From NCBI RefSeq assembly GCF_900105965.1, contig NZ_FNTV01000001.1, positions 2,480,001-2,544,000 of the forward strand: a stretch of 64,000 nt of DNA. Reading direction: 5' to 3'. The position numbers were made by a program, and so were the translations under genes. This DNA comes from Arthrobacter alpinus (GTDB lineage: Bacteria; Actinomycetota; Actinomycetes; Actinomycetales; Micrococcaceae). The notes under the pieces are model-generated. The model ran no database searches and was not told the DNA's origin. It worked only from the letters and a program-made list of their open reading frames with translations. The stretch's first letter is position 1, and each line of letters opens with the position of its first letter. Below, piece by piece: positions 44,774-54,698 of this stretch.

Positions 44774-45067
44774 ATGGCACAGTTCAATGTCAACAGCGAT
44801 GACTTGGCCCTCAAGAGCACGGCCGTCAGGGGTTCGGTGGACCGGATCCGGATGGAGGTGGATGCCATGAAGCGAAATCTCTTGGACCTTCAGTCCACAT
44901 GGACGGGCGCGGCCGCCACCAACTTTCAGGCCCTGCTCCAGGAATGGCACGCCACCGAACTCAAGGTGGAGGCGTCCTTGGAGAGCATCAACGGTGCCTT
45001 GTCCACGGCTGCGACGCAGTATGCGCAAGCTGAGGATGCGAACACCCGGATGTTCACCATCCGTTAG
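44774..45067 (+). CDS. WXG100-family (ESAT-6-like) protein
   Basis: A 97-residue helical hairpin protein with the WXG turn as STWTGAAATNF (W43-T-G45). The C-terminal YAQAE (Tyr83, Glu87) fits the YxxxD/E export signal of type VII secretion substrates. No signal peptide. It stands alone: no EccC/EssC ATPase or second WXG100 gene is in the window. It could serve as a secretion partner for the WXG-lipase 20 kb away, or be a substrate on its own. Confidence 0.88.
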   Translation: MAQFNVNSDDLALKSTAVRGSVDRIRMEVDAMKRNLLDLQSTWTGAAATNFQALLQEWHATELKVEASLESINGALSTAATQYAQAEDANTRMFTIR

Positions 45068-45104
45068 CCCCTGTGGGCGTCTCTGGCGCGCCGACGCGGT
45101 GGCG

Positions 45105-46109
45105 CTAGCTTTCCCGCGTTCCTTGGTGATGGCGCAGACGCCACTGTCCATTGTGAAGCTGCCAGAGTGAACTGCGCAGCGCGCTTCCGGCTGGCGATAC
45201 GCTCCGGTACGTCAGGAGGGCACTGTCCGTGCCCAGCAGGTCCAGGGAGAGGACCTGCAGGTCAATGCTGGCCGGTTCCTCGTCGGCGAACATGTCCAGG
45301 ATCTCCTGACGGGACCATCGCCGCCCCGAGACTCCGATTTCGGCAAAGTTGGGGTGCAACAACTCACCTGCTCGCAACGGATCGGCGCGAACCTCGGGAT
45401 TTAGAAGTTCCCGTTCCAGCCCCACAACGATCTCGAGGGATTCCGGCCCGTGGGCCGCGAAGGCGGGATCGGCTTCGTCTTCCAACATGGAGAACAGATC
45501 TGGCTGCTCCAGCTCATCCAACAGCAACCGTTCTTGGACAGGTGCAGCTGCGGCCTGCCGTACGGGTGTGACGGGAGATTTGGTGTTGGTCGTGGCGGCC
45601 ACCGTCTCTTCGGCGGCACCGGCACTGGTGTCGGGTGTACTGGCGCCAGGGAAACCAGGCCCGGCATTTGGGGAGCGCTTGGCCTGGTAGGCGGTGGCCG
45701 CATCGCGGGCTCGGTCGTCGGCCGCTTCATTGAGGTGGTGTCCGGCGTGGCCCTTGACCCATTCAAACGTGTACTTGCGTCCCACCAGTGCTGCGTCGAT
45801 TTCCTTGAGCAGCTCTAGGTTCAGAACCGGCTTACCGTCGGACTTTTTCCAGCCTTTGCGCTTCCAACCCGGCATCCATTTGGTCACGGAATTGATGACG
45901 TACTGGCTATCGCACAAAATGTGAAGCGGCTCAGCCGGCATATGAGCCGTCGACTTGAACAGGTCAAGGACAGCCATGAGCTCGCCCATGTTGTTGGTGC
46001 CGTGTGGCCAACCGCCGGCCCGCCAGCAGGTTTCGTCAACGTACCAGGCCCAGCCAGCAGGACCGGGATTTCCTAAAGCCGAACCATCGGCAGCAGCAAC
46101 AATTGTCAT
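45105..46109 (-). CDS. RNase H domain fused to a C-terminal NTF2-like domain
   Basis: A 334-residue fusion. Residues 1 to about 140 are RNase HI with the four acidic catalytic positions in place: AADGSALGNPG (Asp8), NNMGELMAV (Glu43), LCDSQYV (Asp67) and AADDRARD, plus WVKGHAGHHLNEAAD. Residues 140-220 form a Pro/Thr/Ala-rich linker. Residues about 225-330 match NTF2-like/DUF4440 proteins (LLHPNFAEIGVSGRRWSRQEIL; SSLWQLHNGQWRLRHHQG). RNase HI removes RNA from RNA-DNA hybrids; the role of the extra domain is unknown. Confidence 0.87.
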   Translation of the reverse strand: MTIVAAADGSALGNPGPAGWAWYVDETCWRAGGWPHGTNNMGELMAVLDLFKSTAHMPAEPLHILCDSQYVINSVTKWMPGWKRKGWKKSDGKPVLNLELLKEIDAALVGRKYTFEWVKGHAGHHLNEAADDRARDAATAYQAKRSPNAGPGFPGASTPDTSAGAAEETVAATTNTKSPVTPVRQAAAAPVQERLLLDELEQPDLFSMLEDEADPAFAAHGPESLEIVVGLERELLNPEVRADPLRAGELLHPNFAEIGVSGRRWSRQEILDMFADEEPASIDLQVLSLDLLGTDSALLTYRSVSPAGSALRSSLWQLHNGQWRLRHHQGTRES

Positions 46110-46178
46110 AACTCCATACTTTCAGACTCTACCGACATCCAATTGCAGGTGCGTCGCCTTTCGCAGCCTAAGCGGGAA

Positions 46179-46222
46179 TAGAAAAAACACCCCTGCCCGC
46201 GGGGGCAGAGGTGTTTTTTCTA
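46179..46222. terminator. Terminator of groEL, bidirectional in form
   Basis: Arms 46179-46198 and 46203-46222 pair over 20 positions with one mismatch. Runs of six A on the left and six T on the right give a T-tract in either direction. It ends the groEL message 20 bases after its stop. Confidence 0.9.
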
Positions 46223-46241
46223 AACGATCAAACGTTGGGGG

Positions 46242-47981
<1,740 letters not shown>

Positions 47982-48032
47982 TCACCCAATAAGGAAAGTT
48001 CATTACCCTGACGGCGGGTGGACAGCCAATAA

Positions 48033-48059
48033 TTAGCAGTCGCCACCTCAGAGTGCTAA
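48033..48059. promoter_or_regulatory. CIRCE element 1 (HrcA operator)
   Basis: TTAGCAGTC-N9-GAGTGCTAA, one mismatch from the consensus TTAGCACTC-N9-GAGTGCTAA. It lies about 163 bases upstream of groEL, just downstream of the promoter. Confidence 0.85.
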
Positions 48060-48064
48060 TTCAA

Positions 48065-48093
48065 TAATTAGCACTCGACACCCCAGAGTGCAA
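48065..48093 (-). promoter_or_regulatory. groEL promoter
   Basis: On the minus strand TTGCAC (48088-48093) and TAATTA (48065-48070) are spaced exactly 17 bases and are embedded in the second CIRCE element, so HrcA binding would block RNA polymerase. Confidence 0.7.
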
Positions 48094-48094
48094 G
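48068..48094. promoter_or_regulatory. CIRCE element 2 (HrcA operator)
   Basis: TTAGCACTC-N9-GAGTGCAAG: the left arm is perfect and the right arm deviates in its last three bases. It overlaps the -35 and -10 of groEL and is placed eight bases beyond the end of element 1. Confidence 0.85.
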
Positions 48095-48327
48095 CGGGAT
48101 TCAAGGTATGAGCTTGCGGCGAACACTAAGAATGGGTGACGAAAACCGCTGCCAGAGGGCTATGTTGGCCGCTCACGCGACATATTGGGCTTGCAAGCCG
48201 CGGCGCACTTTCGGCAAAGGTGGCAAACGGCTAGCGTGGTGAACGTACATATTTCGATTCACACAAAAGCTCTGGACCCTGCCTCCCGGCAGCGGCTAGT
48301 GACTCATCACCAGCACCAGGAGACACC
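48095..48327. other. Rest of the groEL / TM2 intergenic region
   Basis: No gene, RNA or repeat is evident. The region should hold the promoter of the TM2 gene; I found no convincing -35/-10 pair. AGGAGA just before the ATG at 48328 is its ribosome site. Confidence 0.4.
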
Positions 48328-48861
48328 ATGACTGAAAATATCAACCCCGAGAAGACCCCTCCGGTTACTCCGGACGTCCCGGCCGGTTACGACCAGCCTG
48401 AGGCGGCCGCACCGAGTTACCAGGCACCGCCGAGCTACGACGCGCCCGCCTCTTTCGAGCCACCGGCCGCTCCCAGCTACCAGCAGCCCGCAGAACCGCT
48501 GGCCCCGGCATACCCCGAGGCCAGCGCACAGCCCGGCTACCAGCAGGGTTACCCGCAGCAGAATGTGCAGCAGGGCTATCCTCAGGCTTACCAGCAGCCT
48601 GCCTATGGCATGGCCGGTGTTGGAGAACAAAAGTCCAAGGTAGTTGCCGGCATCCTGGGAATCTTGCTCGGTTCATTGGGAATCCACAACTTCTACCTGG
48701 GCAAGACCAAAATCGCCTTGATCCAGCTGCTGGTCTCGGTCATCAGCCTGGGCTTCCTCGCACCGTTTATGGGTATCTGGGGCCTGGTCGAAGGCATCTT
48801 GATCCTGGTCGGCCACGAGAGCTACCGCACTGACGCCAAGGGCGTCCCGCTGAAGGACTAG
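48328..48861 (+). CDS. TM2-domain membrane protein with Pro/Gln/Tyr-rich N-terminus
   Basis: A 177-residue protein. The first 100 residues are low-complexity, with repeated PSYQAP, PSYDAP, PGYQQGYPQQ and QGYPQAYQQP units and no structure expected. From about 105 follows a TM2 domain: KSKVVAGILGILLGSLGIHNFYLGKTKIALIQLL and a second helix GIWGLVEGILILVG. TM2 proteins are of unknown function; the proline-rich cytoplasmic tail may recruit partners. AGGAGA precedes the ATG. Confidence 0.9.
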   Translation: MTENINPEKTPPVTPDVPAGYDQPEAAAPSYQAPPSYDAPASFEPPAAPSYQQPAEPLAPAYPEASAQPGYQQGYPQQNVQQGYPQAYQQPAYGMAGVGEQKSKVVAGILGILLGSLGIHNFYLGKTKIALIQLLVSVISLGFLAPFMGIWGLVEGILILVGHESYRTDAKGVPLKD

Positions 48862-48875
48862 TCCAGAGCAACCCA

Positions 48876-48932
48876 AAGTACGACGGCGGCGGGTCACCTT
48901 CCCAAGGAAGGTGACCCGCCGCCGTCGTACTT
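48876..48932. terminator. Perfect 27-bp hairpin between convergent genes
   Basis: Arms 48876-48902 and 48906-48932 are exact complements over 27 bp with a three-base loop. It lies 14 bases after the TM2 stop and nine bases before the end of the convergent LytR_C gene, and should terminate both. Confidence 0.85.
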
Positions 48933-48941
48933 CAAGTTTGT

Positions 48942-49538
48942 TTACGCTCCGGGGCCCAGAACCACTGCCAGGGGAAGGCCCAGATCGGCGGTGTCAACCA
49001 CCGTGGGAATGTTCAGCAGTGCGCTCAGTGCTTCTGCGTTGGCCTTCTGTTCGATCCCGTTGTAGAAGATGACCGATGTTGTCTGCGCCTGACCGGCCCA
49101 GTTGGCCGACTGGGAAACGCTCCAGCCATCGTTGATGACCAGTCCCGAGTACCGGCCCGCCAGACCCGGTGTGCCCACTGCGTTGAAAATGGCGACAGGA
49201 GTAGCCTTGTTGACTACCGAATCCGGGGTGGGAGTCGGTGTGGGCGTTTCGACCGGCGCCGTAGTGGGATCCTGGGTCGCGGTGGGCTCCGCGGACGGCG
49301 GCGCGCTGGGGGAAACCGAAGCACTCGCGATGGCAGTTTCCAAGGCCGGAGCGGCGGTGTTGTCCAACACCTTGGGCATGATGAAAAATGCCAGTGCACC
49401 GACGCAAAGTGCAGCCACGCCCACGATCATCAACGGCATCAACGAGCGCCGTTGCGGCTCGAGGGAAGAGCGGTGAACGCCATGTCGTGCCGAATTTTCT
49501 TCAACGGCGTCAAATTCATCCCGCGCGTATTTACTCAT
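48942..49538 (-). CDS. LytR C-terminal-domain membrane protein
   Basis: A 198-residue protein with a short cytoplasmic N-terminus, one transmembrane helix (about residues 34-53), a Pro/Thr/Ser-rich extracellular spacer (APVETPTPTPTPD) and a LytR_C domain at about 112-198 (ATPVAIFNAVGTPGLAGRYSGLVINDGWSV... LGLPLAVVLG). LytR_C domains usually follow the LytR-CpsA-Psr catalytic domain; here there is none, so a wall-binding or regulatory role is likely. Confidence 0.87.
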   Translation of the reverse strand: MSKYARDEFDAVEENSARHGVHRSSLEPQRRSLMPLMIVGVAALCVGALAFFIMPKVLDNTAAPALETAIASASVSPSAPPSAEPTATQDPTTAPVETPTPTPTPDSVVNKATPVAIFNAVGTPGLAGRYSGLVINDGWSVSQSANWAGQAQTTSVIFYNGIEQKANAEALSALLNIPTVVDTADLGLPLAVVLGPGA

Positions 49539-49580
49539 TGTGCAGTGCTGTCCTTGTGGGTGCGTTGGGTGTTGGGCGCG

Positions 49581-49883
49581 TCAATTGCCCAGCCGGCGAG
49601 CCGAACGGGCTTGTTGGCGGGACGTACGTAGTCTACGCAACCGCTTGACCAGCATGGGGTCATGAGCCAATGCTGCATCCGTGTCGATCAACGCATTGAG
49701 CACCTGATAATAGTGCGTTGCAGACAGATCAAACATGTCCCGGATGGCCTGTTCCTTGGCACCGGCGTACTTCCACCACTGCCGTTCCAGGTCAAGCATT
49801 TGCTCGTCACGCTCACTGAGCGCGCCGGAGGATGCTGTGGTGCCGTCCACGGGAGCCTGCCCGTGCTGGACTGCTTCGGCCAC
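49581..49883 (-). CDS. DUF3263-family protein
   Basis: A 100-residue protein with the DUF3263 helical core SERDEQMLDLERQWWKYAGAKEQAIRDMFDLSATHYYQVLNALID. The pattern resembles a helix-turn-helix DNA-binding unit, but the function is not established. It lies 42 bases upstream of the LytR_C gene on the same strand, a pairing that is frequent in actinobacteria, and is divergent from ung. Confidence 0.88.
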   Translation of the reverse strand: MAEAVQHGQAPVDGTTASSGALSERDEQMLDLERQWWKYAGAKEQAIRDMFDLSATHYYQVLNALIDTDAALAHDPMLVKRLRRLRTSRQQARSARRLGN

Positions 49884-50044
49884 AGCGCGCCTCCCTTGAA
49901 TTCAATGCTTATGCGGCCACGATCCGTAACCTTCACTGTCCATAATAAGGGCGAATCACAGCAATGTCATTTGAGGTTCGGTGGACGATGGGCTCGGCAG
50001 CCCTGCCTGTGGAGGAATGAAGCAAGCGGCGATCATGGCACACA

Positions 50045-50812
50045 ATGGACACTATGGACAGCGCACCCAGCCTCTTTGACCTCCCCGCCCCGGCTCCATG
50101 GAGTGAACCCCAGCTACACGCCCTGACCGCCTTGGGCACGGCTCCGCTGACGTTGATGGCCGCCGATTGGGCGGAGGCGCTGGCGCCGCAGGAAAAGACG
50201 CTCAAACACTTGGGTGCCATGCTGAGAGATGAGTACGACGACGGAACTCGCTTCCTGCCCCACCCCACCCAGGTGTTGCGCGCCTTGAGCGCCCCCATGT
50301 CCGAGGTCAAGGTGTTGATGGTGGGCCAAGACCCGTACCCCACCCCCGGTCACTCCGTGGGTCTGGCATTTTCGGTGGACAAGAGAACCCGACCACTCCC
50401 CCGCAGCCTAAACAATATTTATAAGGAACTCGCCACGGATCTGGGCATTGCGCCGGCCCCACACGGCGATTTGGGAGCCTGGGCCACCCAAGGGGTTCTC
50501 CTGCTCAACCGGGTCCTCACGGTGGCGCCGGGTGCGGCAGGATCGCACCGCAACCGCGGCTGGGAACAGGTCACGGAGGCTGTCATTACGGCGTTGGTGG
50601 CCAGAAACAAACCCTTGGTCAGTGTTTTGTGGGGCAAAGATGCCCAACGCCTAGCCCCAATGTTGGAGGGGACGGCCGTGATCGAGTCCGCACATCCGAG
50701 CCCGTTGTCAGCATCGCGCGGCTTCTTTGGCTCCAAACCATTCAGCCGCGTCAATGAGCTGCTCGTTGAGCAAGGCGTCGCTCCGATCGACTGGGCCCTA
50801 CCCATGAACTAG
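50045..50812 (+). CDS. ung: Uracil-DNA glycosylase, family 1
   Basis: A 255-residue base-excision repair enzyme that removes uracil from DNA. The water-activating loop is VGQDPYPTPGHSVGLAFS (Asp96) and the DNA-intercalation loop is HPSPLSASRGFFGSKPFSR (His217). Length is normal with a short N-terminal extension. A second ATG at 50054 is an equally good start; neither has a clear ribosome site. Confidence 0.96.
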   Translation: MDTMDSAPSLFDLPAPAPWSEPQLHALTALGTAPLTLMAADWAEALAPQEKTLKHLGAMLRDEYDDGTRFLPHPTQVLRALSAPMSEVKVLMVGQDPYPTPGHSVGLAFSVDKRTRPLPRSLNNIYKELATDLGIAPAPHGDLGAWATQGVLLLNRVLTVAPGAAGSHRNRGWEQVTEAVITALVARNKPLVSVLWGKDAQRLAPMLEGTAVIESAHPSPLSASRGFFGSKPFSRVNELLVEQGVAPIDWALPMN

Positions 50813-50886
50813 ACTCCTTAGGACAACCTAACTTGGCGCGACGATTGCGGCCGAAGGCCGGCCTGCGCCCACACGAGGAGTTTTTT

Positions 50887-51750
50887 GTGACACCCGCTGA
50901 CACCGTCCCTGCCGAAGCGCCGATCAGGGCTCCGCGTCCCCAACGGCCCCGAGTTCAGCTCACACTGCAGGTTCTGCGCAAGGAGCAGTTGAGCTCGCAC
51001 ATGGTCCGCATCATTGTTGGCGGTCCGGACATGGCCAAGTTCGAGGCCAAGGATGCTACGGACATGTATGTGAAGATTCATTTCCTGAACCCGGGCGTTG
51101 ACTATGCCGAACCGGTAGATATCTTCGCGATTCGGGATACCATGCCGGCCGAGCACTGGAGCGTCACCCGCACCTACACGCTTCGCTGGGTTGATGTTGC
51201 CGCCCAGGAAATTGCCATCGACTTCGTGCTGCACGGTGACTCCGGACTGGCCGGCCCGTGGGCCGCCGCCGCACAGCCGGGCGACCGCATCATCGTCACC
51301 AACCCCGGCGGAGCCTACAAGCCCAACCCCGACGCCGACTGGCACCTCTTCGCCGGCGACGAGGCGGCTCTTCCTGCCATCGCGGCCAGCCTTGAAGCTC
51401 TCCCGTCCGACGCCCGCGGCCAGGCCTACATCGAGGTGGAGGATGCCGCGGATATCCAGCCGCTGGTGAAGCCCGACGGCGTCGAACTCAGCTGGGTTTT
51501 CCGCAACGGCGCAACCCCGGACAAGTCCACGGTCCTTCTGGACGCGGTCGCGAACGGCGTCTGGCTCGATGGCACTGTCCACGCCTTTGTCCACGGCGAA
51601 CGCGAATACATGAAGGCCCTGCGCGATCTCCTCATCAAGCAGCGCGGACTTGACCGCTCACAGGTCTCACTCTCGGGCTACTGGGCCTACGGCCGCACGG
51701 AGGACAACTTCCAGGCCGAAAAGAAGGAACCGATCGGCAAAATCCTGTAA
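50887..51750 (+). CDS. Siderophore-interacting protein (FAD-binding ferric-siderophore reductase)
   Basis: A 287-residue protein of the SIP family, which reduces ferric siderophores in the cytoplasm. The FAD domain has AEHWSVTRTYTLR, with the RxYT flavin motif, and VLHGDSGLAGPWAAAAQPGDR. The C-terminal NAD(P)H part has LFAGDEAALPAIAASLEALP and the terminal SGYWAYGRTEDNF. I use GTG 50887 with GAGGAG before it; the longer frame begins 54 bases earlier without one. Likely under iron control, but no IdeR box was found. Confidence 0.9.
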   Translation: MTPADTVPAEAPIRAPRPQRPRVQLTLQVLRKEQLSSHMVRIIVGGPDMAKFEAKDATDMYVKIHFLNPGVDYAEPVDIFAIRDTMPAEHWSVTRTYTLRWVDVAAQEIAIDFVLHGDSGLAGPWAAAAQPGDRIIVTNPGGAYKPNPDADWHLFAGDEAALPAIAASLEALPSDARGQAYIEVEDAADIQPLVKPDGVELSWVFRNGATPDKSTVLLDAVANGVWLDGTVHAFVHGEREYMKALRDLLIKQRGLDRSQVSLSGYWAYGRTEDNFQAEKKEPIGKIL

Positions 51751-51786
51751 CCGGTGGTTGCCGGATTCGTGAGTTGATGCAGTCAC

Positions 51787-51891
51787 CGGCAGATTCGGGC
51801 CGGGTGTCCCGGAGCGAGGATGGATTTTGCTCGCGAGGAACGAGCGGCAAAATCTTACTGCTCGCGAGGGATTCCCGGCCCGAATCTGCCG
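51787..51891. repeat. Large composite inverted repeat
   Basis: Perfect 18-bp outer arms (51787-51804 and 51874-51891) enclose an inner perfect pair GATTTTGC/GCAAAATC and two direct copies of TGCTCGCGAGG. It fills the junction between the convergent SIP and ThrE-like genes. Probably a terminator or dispersed repeat. Confidence 0.65.
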
Positions 51892-51910
51892 CGAATCAGG
51901 CCAGAATCAA

Positions 51911-53380
51911 TTAGCGACGCCGGTTCCGGCGCCTGACGTTTTGGCCGCCGCTGCGGGTGAAGGGCCGTGCAATGTTGTCGCCGAGCACTACTCCGGCGGA
52001 GACAGCCAGGATGACGACCAGCGCGTTGAAGATACCAACGGCTCCGGAAACAGAGTCTTCGGGCGTGAGCGTCATGACGAACATGGCCCGGAAGATGGAC
52101 AACCCCACGAGTAGGAAGATGATCGAGGGTACGGCCACAACGAGCTGGGGCGCACCCAGCCGCAGCGCAACGACGCGGGCCAGGATGCCCACCGCCACGG
52201 CAGCAACGGCGGGTGCAAAGCGTCCGCCCAAGCCAATTTCCATGCCGAAATAAAACACCACGTAGCCGACCAGTGCAACTGCCGTGGTGGGCAGTAGAAG
52301 TTTGATGGCGGTTTGTTCGGCAATGCAAATGGCCACCGTGGAGATAGCAACAAGAATCAGCACCAGATAGAGCGGACGAGTCCCAGTAATGGTCTCCGCG
52401 ACGTTGATCCTGTCAGCGCCAAATAGTGCCGCAGTCACGAGGCCCACCGCGATGCCGGACACAATGGCGCCAAAGGTAAGAAAAGCGGAGAGGAATCGGC
52501 CCGCGGCTGTCACGGGGAAGCCGTTGATCGCATCCTGTACGGCCGAGACGAGTCTGCCTGAGGGCAGCATCAGCAAGATGCCACCAGCCACCACCACAGA
52601 GGGGCTCAGTGCTACCTGGGCCATGAAACACAGCACGGCCACGATCGTAACGATAAAGGAACTGATGGCTGTGACGAAGAAGTCCGGCACACGCCATTTA
52701 CCCATCATCCTGGCTACCTGTCCGGCCAAAAGAATGGTCAGCAGCGCAACCAGCATTCCGAGAACTGTCCCGCCAATGACGCCAACCACGGCCGCGGCAA
52801 ACACGGCCTCGGCGACGGAAACCATCCAGCGCGGGAATGGCTTGGGTTTCTTGACAATGACATCGAGCCTGCGGGCCGCATCGTCCCGAGCGACACCGCC
52901 GCTGGCGATGTCTGTCACGAGTTCGTGGATCTCCACCAGGCCCGCGTAGTTGTTGGTCCAGGATCGCACCACCCGCAACAGCGTAATGGGAACAGCATCC
53001 ACTGGCGCGTAGTTGAGGATGACCGACTGATTGGTGATATCCACCTCGATGTTGCGCAAACCCAGCGCCGCCGTGACGGCAATGATGCTGGTTTCAACTT
53101 CGAGGGCGCCGGCGCCATACCGAAACATCGTTTCGGCGAGGCGCAGGGCAAAGTCAATGGTCTTGCGGGCTGATTCCTCTGCCTTGCCCACCTGGATGGT
53201 GAAGTTTGCGTACGGACTTCCCGCGAGCCGATCCACAATGTTCATGGGTGCCGTGGGTGGCGACTCACCTTGAACAAGTTTGCGCAGCACGCTGCGAGCA
53301 GCCTTGTTTGGGCGTCCGGCAGCCACAATGGGGATCATGCCCACGTCGTCATAGTTTCGGCTACTGGGATTGTTACTCAT
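51911..53380 (-). CDS. ThrE-type threonine/serine exporter
   Basis: A 489-residue protein in the two-part ThrE layout. An N-terminal amphipathic half (DUF1212) includes DFALRLAETMFRYGAGALEVETSI and is followed by about ten membrane helices, with the DUF3815-like C-terminal half from about residue 330. The family exports threonine and serine with proton motive force (C. glutamicum ThrE). The Arg-rich tail RRRNRRR is cytoplasmic. GGGAGCAG precedes the ATG. Monocistronic. Confidence 0.9.
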   Translation of the reverse strand: MSNNPSSRNYDDVGMIPIVAAGRPNKAARSVLRKLVQGESPPTAPMNIVDRLAGSPYANFTIQVGKAEESARKTIDFALRLAETMFRYGAGALEVETSIIAVTAALGLRNIEVDITNQSVILNYAPVDAVPITLLRVVRSWTNNYAGLVEIHELVTDIASGGVARDDAARRLDVIVKKPKPFPRWMVSVAEAVFAAAVVGVIGGTVLGMLVALLTILLAGQVARMMGKWRVPDFFVTAISSFIVTIVAVLCFMAQVALSPSVVVAGGILLMLPSGRLVSAVQDAINGFPVTAAGRFLSAFLTFGAIVSGIAVGLVTAALFGADRINVAETITGTRPLYLVLILVAISTVAICIAEQTAIKLLLPTTAVALVGYVVFYFGMEIGLGGRFAPAVAAVAVGILARVVALRLGAPQLVVAVPSIIFLLVGLSIFRAMFVMTLTPEDSVSGAVGIFNALVVILAVSAGVVLGDNIARPFTRSGGQNVRRRNRRR

Positions 53381-53463
53381 TCTGCTCCCTGTGGCCGTGT
53401 CTGCGGGCTTGGACGGCAGGATCCGCTGCTGTTCCGTACCGTTAAACCGTGCCGTTGAATCTC

Positions 53464-54537
53464 TTAGTAAAACTGCTTACCGGTGCGTCGAGTGTACAAC
53501 TGACGGAACACTCGTTCACCGGCCATTGACCACAATTTATACCGCATGGGGCTGAGCACAAGGTCATAGCAACCCACGAAGTCCGTGACAGTCTTGGAGA
53601 AGCTGGTCTTGAACAAACCCAAACCGTGGTGCGGGTGAGTGGGATCCTTCAGCCGGTCCGAGGGCGGTGTGCCGCAGAAATCGTACTGCTGCGCACCCAG
53701 CTCCTTCATGTCGTTGATGGCCACCCACTGAACCAGGTGTGAATCCCCGTATTGGTTTCGCTTCTGCAGCGACCCACCGTCCTTGTACGTGGCCTTGGAG
53801 CCGTAGTTGATGACAAACGCACCAACGGAGGCAACACCGTCTTCAAACACAAAGTAGAAACGGCCTTGGCCGCGTTTGCAGAATTCAGTCCAGAATTGCT
53901 TGTAGTAGTCAAAATCACGGGCCTGGCTGTTGGACTTTGCAGTGATGGTGCCAACCATGAGGTCATACATTGTGCGCATGGTCTCTTCGGTGGGCTCCAT
54001 GCGCACCACTTCAACTTCTTCGCGGAGGGCGCGGCGCACGGCGTTGCGACCGCGCGAATGCAACTTGCGCAACAGCTCATTGGGCTCCGGGGAAATGTCC
54101 AGCAGAGCAGTATTGTCATTAGGCTGCAGGTCCGGGACCTTAACCAGACCGGCACCCAGAAGCACTGCGTGGGCGGCTTCGCTGGATACGATGTCAGGTT
54201 CGATCTTCGCGGCAAAAACGTTGAGTTTGGCGCGTTTCACGAAGGCCCGCAGCGCATCGAGCATGGCCGGGATCTGCGCAACGTCGGCAGCATCGGGTCC
54301 CTTAATGAGGTACCAGAGCTTGCCCAGGATGGGGAATGACTTTTGCAGCACCAAGTTGTAGCTGGTGTAGCTGGGCCCTTCAAACGCTATGAATTGGGTA
54401 TCCCAGCCATAGTTCTTCTTGACAGCGGCAAACGCTTCAGACTGCAGTAAATTGCCACCGTTGGGGTTCGCTGTGACCAGCGAATCCCACTGTGCAATTT
54501 CGGCGGCAGTGGCAAAGCGGGCGGTAAATTCTGGCAA
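53464..54537 (-). CDS. FemAB-family peptidoglycan-bridge aminoacyltransferase
   Basis: A 357-residue protein of the FemA/FemB/FmhB (GNAT-like) family, which adds amino acids from aminoacyl-tRNA to the peptidoglycan precursor. Conserved parts: FATAAEIAQWDSLVTANPNGGNLLQSEAF at the start, LHSRGRNAVRRALREEVEV in the middle, and YDFCGTPPSDRLKDPTHPHHGLGLFKTSF near the end. The start is TTG at 54535-54537 behind GAGGG. Species of this group have interpeptide bridges, so a wall role is reasonable; the added amino acid is unknown. Confidence 0.9.
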   Translation of the reverse strand: MPEFTARFATAAEIAQWDSLVTANPNGGNLLQSEAFAAVKKNYGWDTQFIAFEGPSYTSYNLVLQKSFPILGKLWYLIKGPDAADVAQIPAMLDALRAFVKRAKLNVFAAKIEPDIVSSEAAHAVLLGAGLVKVPDLQPNDNTALLDISPEPNELLRKLHSRGRNAVRRALREEVEVVRMEPTEETMRTMYDLMVGTITAKSNSQARDFDYYKQFWTEFCKRGQGRFYFVFEDGVASVGAFVINYGSKATYKDGGSLQKRNQYGDSHLVQWVAINDMKELGAQQYDFCGTPPSDRLKDPTHPHHGLGLFKTSFSKTVTDFVGCYDLVLSPMRYKLWSMAGERVFRQLYTRRTGKQFY

Positions 54538-54698
54538 GTGACCCTCAATTACGTTGGCATGTGTTAGCTGTATTTAGTCTAGCGGGGAAGAATCTCACAG
54601 CCCATTCACAGCCCCTCCATAAAGAATCCACCGAACACGGGCACACGATTGCTTCTGAGCGGCTGACGTCAGTGCAGCCACATAGTTGGGAGCAATTT

